This document shows, one piece after another, positions 20,393 to 32,075 of a stretch of DNA of 64,000 nt. The translations under genes and the position numbers were made by a program. The notes beneath the pieces are model-generated. The model did not search any database. It saw only the letters and a program-made list of their open reading frames with translations, and was not told where the DNA came from. Each line of letters opens with the position of its first letter. Positions within the stretch are counted from its first letter, which is position 1. Source of the DNA: Prorocentrum cordatum (taxonomy: Eukaryota; Sar; Dinophyceae; Prorocentrales; Prorocentraceae); NCBI GenBank assembly GCA_963575745.1, contig CAUYUJ010018063.1:60001-124000 (forward strand), given 5' to 3'.

Positions 20393-20441
20393 CTGGTCGG
20401 GCATGTCTTAGTGAGGGGGTCTCCTACAGCGACCATTAGCA
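20393..20441. mobile_element. Partial MITE end, AGGTCGGGC family
   Basis: GGTCGGGCATGTCTTAGTGA then GGGGGTCTCCTACAG. A related end with CCCCTCACTAAGGCATG is at 29,387. Only one end is recognisable. Confidence 0.5.
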
Positions 20442-21131
20442 GGCCATGGCTGTTAACTTTTTGGCCCACGGAATGAAAACGCGGAAACAGGAACTTGACA
20501 GACGAAGCGCTTTGAAATTTTCAAAATTCCGCTGAATACTGTTTTTTTTTGCACGGCCTTTTTTGCCATCGGCTGCTTTGCAATATTCAAAATCCAGGCA
20601 TGTTTTGCCATGGGGCGATGTGTCATCGATTCAAAAGCGGGGAACCGCAGGCGATGCTCATTGGTACAACGCCCAACGGGTCTCCCAAAAAACAGCGCAC
20701 ATGTTGGATTTGGCGCGCGGCGTACGCGAGTGAGAAAGCAGCCGCTTCTCTAGGGCAGCGCGCGCCTTGAGGGGACGCAAGCTTCAACGTGCGAGCGGTT
20801 CCACCGCGCAAGCGCAAACGCTACGACCGACGGGGCAAATCGTCCGCTGCACGGCGATGCGCACACCTGTCGCGACATCACTCGAGAGCGTCGCAATCAC
20901 ATTTGTTTCCGTCCAACTTTGAAGACGACGCTGCGTAACCAAAGCGCGCGCGGGCGCGCCAAAATCGAAGCAAACACGAACGCGCACACGCGCGCACACG
21001 CACACGCGCACACACGCGCACACACGCACGTGCACGTAGCGAGCCAAACCTTTGAGTCGCGACGGGTACAAGCTAGACCAGGGCGCGGCTAACATAATTG
21101 ACGGCAGCGCAAGCATTTGTTGTTTTTTTTG

Positions 21132-21203
<72 letters not shown>

Positions 21204-21619
21204 CATATACATACATAAAATATCATGTTCAAATGGAAACAAAGAGAACGGATCGCGGTATATTGCCCAGCAGCCAGCCCGGAAACGCACCCGAACGGGC
21301 TCCGCGCCCCACGGGTGCCGCAAGGAGAATTGTCGAATGCCGACGCGCACTTCCGCGCCGCGAAAGGGCTCCCATGCCGCTGGAGCTCCCGCCACCGCCC
21401 CTTTCACATAGCGCAAGGCTTCATCGTCTCCAACGTGCGGGTCCGCCAGCGATGTTGCTTTCAGGAGCGCCAGACGGCTTCCCCACAATATCCGCGCGCA
21501 TGTTGGGCTTGGAGCTTAACGTGCGGGACATGAGAAACGTACAGATTGTACAAAGCAGCGCGCGGCCTGGAGAAGCGCGAACTTAACCGCCGCGCAAGCG
21601 GGAGGAGCATTGGCCGACG
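20442..21619. repeat. Spacer with (CA/CG)n and (CT)n-(TA)n microsatellites
   Basis: ACGCGCACACGC-type repeats at 20,975-21,035, CT dinucleotides at 21,135-21,192 followed by TATATATACATATACATACAT. No gene recognised. Confidence 0.85.
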
Positions 21620-22145
21620 TACGGCCGCGACCCGGCCTCCGTCGGCCTCCTCAGACGGCCCCAGAACAACTCATTCTCAGTTGCGGCACTTACATGTCGA
21701 CTTTGATATTGTGGACAATGCAGAATTATCCCGCGCGCGCGGGTGCCGGTGACCCGGCCTCCGTCGGCCTCCTGACAGGGCTCCAGAAAAATTCAGATTT
21801 AGTTTTGGGAAGAAAATGTCGACTTTCATATTCTGGACAATGCAGAACTATCCCGCGCGCACGAGCGCCGGTGACCTGGCCTCCGTCGGCCTCCTCAAAA
21901 AGCTCCAGAAAAATTCAGGTTTAGTTTTGGAAACAACATGTCGACTTTCATATTCTGGACAATGCAGAACGTTCCAGCGCGCGCGAGCGCCGGTGACCCG
22001 GCCTCCGTCGGCCTCTTTACAGGGCCCCAGGAAAATTCAGATTGAGTTTTGGGAAGGTAATGTCGACTTTTATATCGTGGACAATGCAGAATTCCCCACG
22101 CGCGCGCGCGCCGGTGACTCGGCCTCCGTCGGCCTCCTTAAACGG
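21620..22145 (+). repeat. ~122-bp satellite, about 4-5 units
   Basis: Units start GACCCGGCCTCCGTCGGCCT at about 21,630, 21,749, 21,871, 21,995 and 22,116, then CCAGAAAAATTCAGATTTAG, GTCGACTTTCATATTCTGGA and a CGCGCGCG core. Variant monomers reappear at 23,200-23,600. Confidence 0.9.
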
Positions 22146-22260
22146 CTCTTCAACCAGCCAACCTGCGTGCCAGCCGGCGCGCCAGCCAACCAACACACTG
22201 GACTCAACCATGCAACCAACCGGCGCACGCGGAGCCTTACGTGTACATACTTGTAGATAG

Positions 22261-22374
22261 GCGAAGATTATCGCGCCCCGCGATGCGCGGTTAACTTCAC
22301 GCCCCTGCGCCGCCGCCCTGGACAAGGGTGTCTCTCCTGCCCAGACCGCGGCGCGCGAGGCGCGATAATCTTCG
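22261..22374. repeat. Inverted repeat, 17-bp perfect arms
   Basis: GCGAAGATTATCGCGCC at 22,261-22,277 and its exact reverse complement at 22,358-22,374. Confidence 0.85.
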
Positions 22375-22514
22375 CGCCCCCAGGGGTGACCAAGTGCAAA
22401 GGCCTTGGGCGGCCACGCGTTTCAGAAATATGCAAACCTACGGATGCAAAGCGCAAAATGAGTATGCAGGCGTACAGTGAAGGTCTTGACCTAAGGTGTG
22501 ACGTAAGGAACTAA

Positions 22515-23030
22515 TGCCCCCACCTCGGCATGCGGATACATGTAGGGGCGACAGCTCCAGCGCGCGCCCCGCAAGGAACGGGGGGGCCCGAGATTGGAGC
22601 TGGACCATAACGTAGCCACCGTTCAGTTAATGTCGAGCTAGTGAGCTCCGAACCACGTGGCCACAGGAACGGGGGGGCTCTTGCGAGGAACTGGGCCTCA
22701 ATGCCCCATACCTTGGCATGCGGATACATGTAGGGGCGACAGCTCCAGCGCGCGCCCCGCAAGGAACGGGGGGGCCCAAGAATGGAGCTGGACCGCAACG
22801 CAGCCACCGTTCAATTATGTCGAGCCAGTGAGCTCCGAACCGCGTGGCCGAAGGAACGGGGGGGGCTCTTGCGAGGAACTGGACCTCAATGCCCCGTGCC
22901 CTGGCGCGCGGAACGGGCGAAAGCTCCAGCGCGCGCCCCGCAAAGAACGGGGGGGCCCCAGAGAGGCGCAAGGCTTATGCGCGACCGCCGTCGCACCACG
23001 TCGAGCAAGCGCAAGGAACCGAGCCCCTCC
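22515..23030 (+). repeat. ~195-bp tandem repeat, 2.5 units
   Basis: CATGCGGATACATGTAGGGG, CAGCTCCAGCGCGCGCCCCG and GAACGGGGGGGCTCTTGCGA recur at about 22,530, 22,720 and, partly, 22,915. Confidence 0.85.
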
Positions 23031-23240
23031 GTGGAGCCCCGTTCCTTAGACCGTCCGCCCCGATCGACAAGACGAACCCGCGCGTCCAAAATCGCAAGGA
23101 ACACCGGGGGGGCTCGCCGCCAAAAAGGCAGCAGAACGCATGCAAACCTGAGGAACGACCGAGCCCCTTTTGAAAAGTAAGTGTTCCTGACTCAAGGCGC
23201 TTACTGTGCGCGCTTCGTCGGCCTCCTGAATCGCAGAAAA

Positions 23241-23396
23241 ATTCAATTCAGTTTTCGGATTTACAAGGCGATCTTCTTATTGTGGGCAACCCAGAACTTC
23301 CTACGCGCGCCCGCGCCGCGGCGCGCGCGCGCGTGGTGCGTTCTGTATTGTCCACTATAAGAAGGTCGCCCTGTAAATCCAAAAACTGAATTGGAC
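23241..23396. repeat. Long imperfect palindrome, ~65-bp arms
   Basis: The left arm AATTCAGTTTTCGGATTTAC... to CCCAGAACTTCC and the right arm read inverted (AATTCAGTTTTTGGATTTAC... to ACAGAACGCACC) agree over most of their length. The centre is CGCGCGCGCG. The monomer is a relative of the 122-bp satellite, here in head-to-head form; a further monomer lies at 23,470-23,590. Confidence 0.85.
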
Positions 23397-23599
23397 TTTT
23401 CTGTGAAGCTGTGAGGGGGCCGAGGGAAGCGCGTAGTTCTGTATTGTCCACAATGCTATGCAGAACTACGCGCCTCCGTCGGCCTCCTTACAACTTCACA
23501 AGAAAAATCTATTCAGTCTTTGGCTTTACAAAGCGATCTGCTTATGGTGGGCAATCCAGAACTCACCACGCGCGCGCGCGGGGAAACCAAATGTAAAAC

Positions 23600-24365
23600 T
23601 GAATTCTCTGGCCCCAAGGACTCGCCGTACAACGGACAAATGCGTTGGGCAGCGCGCGCCGCAAAGTCGCGCGCGCGCGTTGGACAATGAGCGGGGACTA
23701 TATTGCGCAGCTCAAGGTCGCGCGCGCGCGCCCTTGCGCTGCGCACTGTGGTTTTCTACGCATGTGTCAACGATGTCAGCGTGAAAATCAATGGGGAAAC
23801 CCTAAGTAAATTTTAATTCTCTGGCTCCAGGAGATGGCCACACGATTAGCAAATGCGTGGACAACCACAGTGCGCAGCGCAAGGTCGCGCGCGCGCGACC
23901 TTGCGCTGCGCGCTATGGCTTCCCACGCATATGTTAACGATGCGAACTCGAAGACCAAATCGGGAATACATAATGTAAACATTATTTCTCTGGCCCCAAC
24001 AGATGGCCATACAGTTGATAATTGCGTGGGAAAGCCAGCGCGCAGCGTAAGGTCGCGCGCGCGCGACGTTTCGCTGCGCACAACGGTTTCCCCCATAAAT
24101 TTGTTAACGATGTGGCGCGAAAACCAAACGATGCGCAATTCGATTCTCGTCCCAACAGATGACCATACAAGTGGAAGCCATAGTGCGCAGCGCAAAGTCG
24201 CGCGCGCGCTGCGCACTTTGATTTCCGCGCGTTTGTCGTCGGTGCAAACGCGAAAACCCTAAGGAAAACCCGATTTGAAATGTAGTTCTCTGGCCCCAGT
24301 AGATGGCCAGACACTTAACAAATGCGCGGCGCCCAATGGTTTTCCACGAACTGTTAAGTGCATGG
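23600..24365 (+). repeat. Palindromic satellite, ~5 units of 140-210 bp
   Basis: Each unit has CTCTGGCCCCAACAGATGGC, then ACAAATGCGTGG and a hairpin GCGCAGCGCAAGGTCGCG...CGCGACCTTGCGCTGCGC, then CCACGCAT.TGTTAACGATG. Units start at about 23,607, 23,818, 23,989, 24,150 and 24,291. Arms exceed 25 bp in the best unit (23,866-23,920). Confidence 0.9.
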
Positions 24366-24639
24366 CCATCAGCGCACTCTGGCTTTCCTGCGCCGGCTGC
24401 TGCGGTTTGCCGTGGCCAACGGACGATCAATAGTGGGCCACGGGTGCAAACGCGAAGAGGATTTCGCCCAAACGGCTAATCACGGGAAAAGAATCCACGG
24501 GGGGCGGGCCAGGGGCATCGGGGCCTTGTTTTCGTCCCAAGGAAATCGGGGGGGCGGGGGGGGGGGACCTCCTGCGGTTAACCCGCGACATTCCCGGCTG
24601 CGGGGCCCGCCGCGTGCGCAAAATTTCCATCCGGGCCAC

Positions 24640-25165
24640 TGCCCGATCTCGCGCAATTGCCGGCCGGGTTCGCTGAATTCCCAGCCAGGTTACCAACCAA
24701 AATCGCCGAATTACCGGCCGGGTGCGCGGAGTTACCAGCCGGGCGCGCGGGAATTAACAGCCGGGCTACCGGCCGGGTGCGCGGAGTTACAGCCGGGCTG
24801 CCGGCCAGGCAAAGGGCCGGCCGTCTGCGGCGTTCTGTAGCGGCGCTGTAGCTCCGCTACAGAATGTGCTGCAAGGCCAAGCTAAGGGCCGGGCTACCAG
24901 CCGGGCTACCGGCCGGGTTACCGGCCGGGCTGGGAATTAACAGCCGGGTTACCAGCCGGGTTACCAGCCGGGCTGGGGCTAACAGCCGGGTTACCGGCCG
25001 GGCGCGCAGTTAACAGCCGGGCTACCAGCCGGGTTACCGGCCGGGCCGGGTCACCGGCCGGGTTCGTAGAATTACCGGCAGGGTTACCGGCCGGGTTCGT
25101 GGAGTTACCGGCAGGGTTGCCCGCCGCGTTCGCGGACTTACTGGCCGGGCTACCGGCCGGTCACC
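24640..25165 (+). repeat. ~15-bp minisatellite (GGTTACCGGCCGGGC)n
   Basis: Dozens of units with CCGGCCGGG or CCAGCCGGG, broken near 24,815-24,860 by CTGTAGC/GCTACAG palindrome sequence. Confidence 0.95.
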
Positions 25166-25349
25166 AGCCGAGCTATTGGGTGGGCGAGGGGCCAGCCCGC
25201 TGGGGTACCGGTCAGGGTGGGCAGGGCTGCTTGCCGGGCCAGGCCCCAGGCCGGGGGCGACCGGGCTGCGCTGAACACGGGCCGCACATGGCCTCGGCGC
25301 TTTCCCCTCGCGCATAATATGGTGTCCCGCCCTAACGCGCGGCGGCATT

Positions 25350-28300
25350 GCCCCTTGCAGCCGTATGTTCGCCTACCTACGTAGTGGCCCATGGCCACAG
25401 TGCGTGTGGCTGCATTTCCGCGATCGCATATTGTGTTTATTTCCCACGCAGAAAGGCCCGCGGCCGCCGCGCGCCGAATGCACAGCTCGCGCCCGCGCGC
25501 GCGCGTAGTACGCTGAGCCACTTGGCCGACGTGCTACAACCCCATGTTAACTTGGAAATCCATTCGGCCACCGCTGAGGGGCCGCTTGAGTTTCCAGGCA
25601 AACATAACGGCCCGTCTATTGTGGGCACAACAGAATTCACAGCTCGCGCCCGCGCGCGCGTGGGCGCGTTGCGCGCTCAGCCACATGGTCGACATGCTCC
25701 AACCACATGTTAACTTGGAGATGCAGTCGGTCACCTCTCAGGGCCACCTTCGTTCACAGGCCAACACGGCGGCCCTTCTTTTGTGGGTAACCCAAGATTC
25801 ACGACTCGCGCTCGCGCGGGCGCGGGTGCGCGCGCGCGGTGGCGCTTTGTGCATCGAGCCACGTAACCGACGCACTACAAACTCATGCTAGCTTCGAAAT
25901 CCAATCGGTCACCGCTAAGGGGCCATTTGAGTTTCCAGGCCACAACATGGCGGCCCTTTCTAATGTGGGTAGTCCAGAAGTCACATCTCGCGCGCGGCCA
26001 CGTGACGGACATGCTACAAGCCCACGTTAACTCGGAATACAACCAGTCATCGTTAATTGGCCAATTCCATTTTCCATGCCAACATGGTGGCCGTTGTACG
26101 GTGGATAATACAGGGTTCACAGCTAGCGCGCGCGTGGGCGACGTGTACGCTGAGCCACCTGGCCGATACGCGACAACCCCCATGTTAACTCGGAAATTCA
26201 ATCGGTTACTGCGGAGGGGCCACCTGAGTTTCCATGCCAACATAACGGACCCGATGTTGCGGGTAGTACGGATTTCAGAGCTCGCACGCGCCGGGGGGGG
26301 GGGGGCGCGCGCGCGCGTGGGCGCGTTGTGCGTTCAGCCACATGCTACAAGCCCATGTGAACTCGGAATTCCAATCGGTCACCGCTCAGGGGCCACATGA
26401 GTTTCCAGGAGACAGCGGCCCTTCTATTGTGGGTAGTGCAGGATGCACAGCCCGCGCGCGCGTGTGCGCGCGTTGTGCGCTGAGCCACTTGGCCGACATG
26501 CTACAACCCCAAGTTAACTTGGAAATCCATTCGGACACCGCCACGGGGCCGCTTGACTTGCCAAGCCAGCACGGCGGTCCTCTGTCGTGGATGATGCAGA
26601 GTTCACAGCTCGCGCCCGCGCGCGCGGGCGCGTTGTACGCTGAGCCACTTGGCCAACATGGCACAACCACATGTTAACCAGGAGATCCAATCTTTCACCG
26701 CAACGGGCAACTTTAGTTTCCAAGCAAACATAGCGGCCCTTCTGGTGTGGATAGTTCGTAAATCACTGCTCTCGCGCGCGCGCGTGGTCGCCCTTTACGC
26801 TGGGCCACTTGTGCGACATGCTACAGACCCATGTTGAATTGAAAATCCAGTCGGCCATCGCTAGAGGGCCAATTGAGTTTCCAAGCCAATACGGCGGCCC
26901 TTCTGTTGTAAGCGATGCAGAGGTCACAACTCGCGCCCGCGCGTGCGCACGGGTGCGTTGCACGCTGAGCAACTTGGCCGGCATGCGGCAACCCTAGGTA
27001 AACTGGGAAAACCAACCGGCCACCGCTAGGGGGCCACTGTGGCTTCAAGGCCAACATGACGGCCACTCTATTGCGTGCAATAAAGAATTCACAGCTGAAT
27101 CGGCACGCTGCAAACTCACGATTACTCGGAAGTCGAACCGGCCAACGATAGGGTTGCACTTCAGTTTCCAGGCAATCGTGGCGGCCCTTCTGTCATGGGT
27201 AATCCAGTGATCCAGAAGTCACAACTCGCGCGCGCGCGGGTGGGCGCGTTGAGCGCTGAGACACTTGGCCAACATGCCATAAACCAGTGCTAACCTGAAA
27301 ACCAATCCGGGTTTCCAAGCCAACGCGGCGGCCCTTCTACTTTGGACCAGGGTTCGCAACTCGCGCCCGCGCGCGCGCGTGGGCGCGTTGTGCGCTGAGC
27401 CACTTGGCTGACATGCTGGAAGACACCGCAAAGGGGCCACTTCAGTTTGCAGGCCAACATGGCGGCCCTTCTACTGCGGGTGGTGCGAACAAATTCATAA
27501 CTCGCGCGCGCGCGCGGGCGCGCGCGCGAGGCGCCTTGTGCGCCGGGCAACTTGGCCGACATGCTGCAAACCCATGTTAAACATGGAAAATACCATCGGC
27601 CACCGCTAAGGGCCACTTGGGTTCACACACCAACGTAGCGGCATTTGTATTGCGGAGAAAACAGGGTTCACAGCTCGCGCCTGCGCGCACAGGCGTGGGC
27701 GCTTTGTACGCTGCACAACTTAATCGGCATGCTACGACCTTTTGCTAACTTGGAAATCTGTCGGTTACTGCTAAGGGGTCACTTAAGTTTCTAAGCAAAC
27801 ATGGCGGCCATTCTATTGTTGGTGATACAGAATTCACAGCTCGCGCGCGCGCGAGCGCAAGCGGGCGCGCGCGCGCGCGGGCCCGTTGTACGCTGAACCG
27901 CTTAACCAAAATGCTACAAACTCGAGCTAACTCGCATATTCAATCGGTCACCGCTAATGGGCTGCTTGGTTCCCCAGGCCAGCATGGCGGCCCTGCTATT
28001 GCGGGTAGAACTCACAGCTCGCGCGCGCGCGCGTGGACGCACTGTGCGCTGAGGCACTTGGCCGACATGCTAGAAGCCCATGTGAAATTGGAAAAAGAAA
28101 TCGGTCACCGCTAAGGGGCTGCTTGAACTCCCAAGCCACCATGGCGGCCCTTCTGTTCTGGATAATTCAGAGCGGCGGCTCGCTCCCGCGTGTGCGGGCG
28201 CCCTGTGCGCTGAACCACTTGGCCGACATGCTGCATCCCCAATCGGTCACCGCTGAGGGGCCACTTTAGTTCCCAGGACAGAACGACTGCCCTTCTTCTG

Positions 28301-28690
28301 TGGATAACACAGAATGCACAGCTCGCGCCCGCGCGCGCGCGCGTGGGCGCGTTGCGCGCTGAGCCACTTCACCGACATGCTACGAACCCATTGTAAATCG
28401 GAAATCCAATCCAATCGGTCTCCGCTAGGGGACCACTTGAGCTTCCATGCCAACATTGCGGCCCTTCAATTGTGGATGGCGCAGAATTCGCAGCTCGCGC
28501 CGGCGCGCGCGCGCGCGTGGGCGCGTTGTGCGATGAGCTACTTGGCTGGCGTGCTGCTGCCCCGCGCTACCTGGAACATCCATTCGGTCACCGCCCAAGA
28601 ACCCCTTCGTTTCCAAGCCCCTTCGTTTCCAGACCGCTGAGGACAATGCAGAATTCACACCTCGCGCGCACGCGCGTGGGCGCGTTGTGC
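25350..28690 (+). repeat. ~160-bp satellite array, about 20 units
   Basis: Each unit carries TTCACAGCTCGCGCCCGCGC, GGGCGCGTTGTGCGCTGAGC, CACTTGGCCGACATGCTACA, GTTAACTTGGAAATCCA, TCGGTCACCGCTAAGGGGCC and GGCCAACATGGCGGCCCTTC. The CTCGCGC core recurs at intervals of 128-182 bp, most near 160. Units differ by many substitutions, so the array is old. Frames of 60-170 codons inside are incidental. Confidence 0.95.
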
Positions 28691-29393
28691 GCCCCCCCTC
28701 CTCCTCCCCCTCATCCTCCTCCTCCCCCTCCCCCTCCTCCCCAAAGCTTGCGCAGTCAATGTCATCATACTTCTGCTCGCCCCCCTCCTGCCGCTCCCGT
28801 CGCTCCTCCCTTCTTCCTTTTAGTCCTCGTCCTCCTCGTGTTCTTCCCCCACCTCCCCCTCCCCCGCCCCCTCATCATTCTTCTGCGCCCTGCCTCTTTC
28901 GGCAAGGGCAGGGGATGTGCATTCACTCCCGGGCGTGCCCAGGCTGACCCACGAAATTCAACTTGACGGCTTCCTCATCACTTTCTCTTCGTTACACGGA
29001 ATGCTCCCGCACTTCCCTGATCAAAACATTTCGCCTGGGCACTGTTGCTGGGCGGGCCGTGATGGATGCGAACAATAACAAAACCAGCTACGCGATCAAC
29101 CGCGAATGTAACAACACACGCAACTCCCCACAAGCATGTTTCGCACGTGGCGTTCATCGTGCAACAACACTTCCAGAGCGGCGAAAGAGGCGAAGCCTTT
29201 CCACCATAAAACCAAGATTTCTGAATTCAAGCACACACAGCCCTTCAAGGCAAAAACAACAACAAACCATAATTTTGGATTTTCCAAACCATGCCTTCGG
29301 ACAAAAACGCAATTTGGAATAACTGTTTAGTTGCGCCCCCTGGCCTGGCTGTTAGCGTTTTGGGGTGGCCCCCCCTTCCTGTAGACGGCCCCC
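28691..29393. other. (TCC)-rich strip, then a fragment of the ~600-bp element and unremarkable sequence
   Basis: 28,690-28,900 is TCC-rich. About 28,990-29,075 resembles the right end of the dispersed ~600-bp element (TGCTCC.CACTTCCCTGATCA, TTCGCCTGGGCA, GATGCGAA). 29,080-29,330 is A/T-richer with no clear frame. Confidence 0.5.
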
Positions 29394-29552
29394 TCACTAA
29401 GGCATGTCCTCATGCAGGCGGATTTTGGACGAATATCTATTTGCGAGAAATCAGAAAAGGAAATTCAGAAAATGCTCAAAAAAACATCGTGCCCTTTTTC
29501 ATTCTGGACTATTTATGAACAATTTCCCTGTAGAGGGACACGCCCGACTTAG
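29394..29552. mobile_element. MITE, AGGTCGGGC family, variant left end
   Basis: CACTAAGGCATGTCCTCATG, GGCGGATTTTGGACGAAT, right end CCCTGTAGAGGGACACGCCC then GACTTA. Confidence 0.75.
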
Positions 29553-29591
29553 CGCTTCCGCGAAGGATGAAAGAGAGGGACTTCGTTCGTG

Positions 29592-29775
29592 TTGTTCCTA
29601 TCGCACTTAAGGACTACATCCCAACAACAACTTCGAGCACCCGGAAAATTGTAAAAAGAGTGTCAGGCGAACGCATCTCAGGGCCCGACACGTGACAACC
29701 CTGGAGTTCCGGTACTTGTTTGGTGCTCGAAATTCTTCCTGGTGCTCAAGGCTAAAGTAGGTTGGAACATCGTGA
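29592..29775 (+). mobile_element. Repeat P, uninterrupted copy (empty site)
   Basis: Shares ...TTCGAGCACCCGGAAAA, CCCGACACGTGA.AACCCT, TTCCGGTACTTGTT and GCTAAAGTAGGTTGGAACAT with 58,605-58,722 plus 59,325-59,392. Ends look weakly inverted (GTTGTTCC / GATGTTCCAACC). Confidence 0.75.
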
Positions 29776-29859
29776 GAGTTGGGGGCAAGGGTGGGGGGGG
29801 GGGGGGGCATTTACTGCCTCGGCCACTCCTGCGGGCGCCGCGCGTCGCGCGAAGACCTA

Positions 29860-32075
29860 CGGGCCCTGCGCGCCGCCGCGAGCCGCGCCCGCAGCCCGGG
29901 CGTCGCAGACTGCATCGGCGCCTGCAGCCAGCAAGCCGCCCCGCCCAGCGCCGCGGGCCCTGAGATCCGACGCCCCCCAAAAAAGTGAGCAGGGTGCTCT
30001 TGACAACTGTCGGCCTCCGGGGGGCCTCTCGCCAGGCCTCGGCAGGAGCGTCAAAAAACGACTCATGGCGAAAAACGGGCCCCAGAGAAGTGGCCCGGAC
30101 CTCTGGGGCCCACGCGCCGAACAAATTGGAGCAGCCAGATGTCTGGGGAGTGAGCTGGGCGGGGCGGCCAATGGGCGCCGAGCTTTTGGGGCCCGCGCAT
30201 CCGCGAAGAAAGCGCGGCGGGAGGCGGCGCCGCGGGCCGCGGCGGCGACGCCCCCGCGGCGTTGGCTGGCCGTGCCCTCGGCGCGCACATCGGCGCGGCT
30301 GTCGCGCCGCGCGCGCCGGATGCGCTTCAAGGCGCGCCGCGGCCTGCGACGTTCGTAGTCGCGATCGGGCCGAGGTTGTCGACCATCAGGCCGGTGGCCG
30401 CGCGGCCTCCGCAAGGCACCTGGTCGAGGGCCGCTCCGCGACCCTCCGCGCGCGCGACGCGGCGGCTGGCTGCGCGTTGCTGACCGAACATCTTGGCTCA
30501 CCGCTGGCGCTGGCCCACCTGGCGGGGCCTCTGGCCCCGAACCAGGCGCCGTCGGCTCCGCCTTCGAAGGGGCAGCCGCGCCGGGCCAGCCAGCCCGCTC
30601 AGGAAGCACGGCTTCGACGAAGCCCGCCACGTGGCCCAGGGTCCCCGCGATCCGCGCCGCCTGCTCGGGCGGCGCCTGGTCGACGCGCCGCGGGGACTCA
30701 GTGGCGCCGATCGCGGCCCACTCCTCGACCCAGGTATCAGCGCGCCTGTTCGCAGCCAGGATGCGCTGCGCGGCGGAAGCGAGGGCCCTGGCTGGCGCCC
30801 GCCTCCGCCACTTACTTTGTCCCCGCAGAAGGTTACTCCGTCGGGCGCGAGCCCAGTCTCGCCAATGCTGCGCCGCGGGGGCAGCCGTGCATCGACGTTG
30901 GGGCGTCGGGGGCATGTGCTCCACCAGTGTCCGGCGTCGATCCCCTTCAAGATGAAATCGCGCAATCTTCGTGAGGCCTGGAGGGGGGCGCGCGGGCCGG
31001 GAGCCCAAAGGGGGCGGCAAACAGTTCGGCGCGAGCAATGCGGCGCTGCGCCGGCAGGTCGTCTGGCAGCGGGCCCCAAGCTATCACTGCCACGTCGAGG
31101 CTGTCATCAGCCAACTGCGCGGCGGCCGCTCCAGTAGGGCCAAAGTCCAGCCACGACCCAATCTGGCTGCCGTTGGACGCGACATCGCCTGTGAACGTGG
31201 CCGCAGCGCTGGCACCCAGCAACCATCGGGCGTCCTCCTCCTGCGCTCGGACCGCATTGCGCTGCGCTGGTTCCGGCGCCAGCTCGCGATCCCACAACCA
31301 GTGTTTTTACGAAGCGATCTGGTGCTGCCAGGTGGCTGGGAGGGTCTGGCGTTCGTGCTGGAGGCAGCTGCAAGTGCCAACGCGGTGCCGGGTCTTCCAC
31401 GACCTCCACGCCCTGCGCGAGGCACTACAAGCAGTAAGGATTGTCGGCCGCGCCTCGCTGAAAGGCTCGCGCCTGGGTCCAGAGGCCCCCTGCCACTGCC
31501 TTGGCGGTCGCGGCCAGCCCAGGCCCCCACTTGCAGCGACGGAGCCAGCGCTGCACTGGCTCAAGCAGGGGCACGAATGTTAAGGTGCTCTGCTCGGCGT
31601 CAGCTTGAGACCCGCGCTGCCACGTGCGCGCTTCAGCGTCGAGTGTGGCCATGGCGGCGATGCCCGCTGGGCATGTCCGCGGGGTGTCAAGGTGCAGCCC
31701 TTCCGTGGTGGTGCAGGTGTGCCACGCTGGCCACGTCAAGCCAAACCCTCTGGCTTCCATCTCGCAAGGGCCTGCTGGGCCGTCCACGGCCTGGCAGCGG
31801 TGGCGTAGACCGAAGAAGGCCAACTGGCGCTTCCACGCGGCCTGCAACATTCTCCGGCTCGACCAGGTCGTCCCGCGACATGCTCGACCAGGCGACGATT
31901 GGTGCTGCAATGCTCTCGGGGGCCAGGTCTTCCAACCAGCAGGCAAGACACAGTAGGGCGTCCTTCCCCTGATGCCTCCCTGGAAGTCCCAAGCTCACCA
32001 AACGGCGCAAGGACCTTGCCGATACGAACGTTCATCTTGGCGAACCAGCTGGCGCGGACACCGCGGCCCACCGCG
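29860..32075 (-). pseudogene. LINE 3' half with RNase H domain (LINE copy 4), decayed
   Basis: Read right to left: KMNVRIGKVLAPFGELG near 32,030 fits the stretch after the RT active site; the tract to about 31,430 is Trp/Arg-rich in shifting frames. At 31,195 FTGDVASNGS followed by AVIAWGPLPDD and IARAELFAA fits a ribonuclease H domain of the LINE type (normally FTDGS...AExxAL); the aspartate-glycine order is altered. RADTWVEEWAAIGA near 30,750 fits its C-terminal NxxAD block. Beyond it is an Ala/Arg/Gly-rich tail to 29,860 where a G-run begins. The catalytic block is damaged and the frames are broken, so it is inactive. Confidence 0.6.

Noticed and set aside
24815-24865. CRISPR-like or attachment-site palindrome within the 15-bp minisatellite
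   Set aside because: Short CTGTAGC/GCTACAG palindrome in a simple tandem array; no spacers, no cas genes, eukaryotic context.
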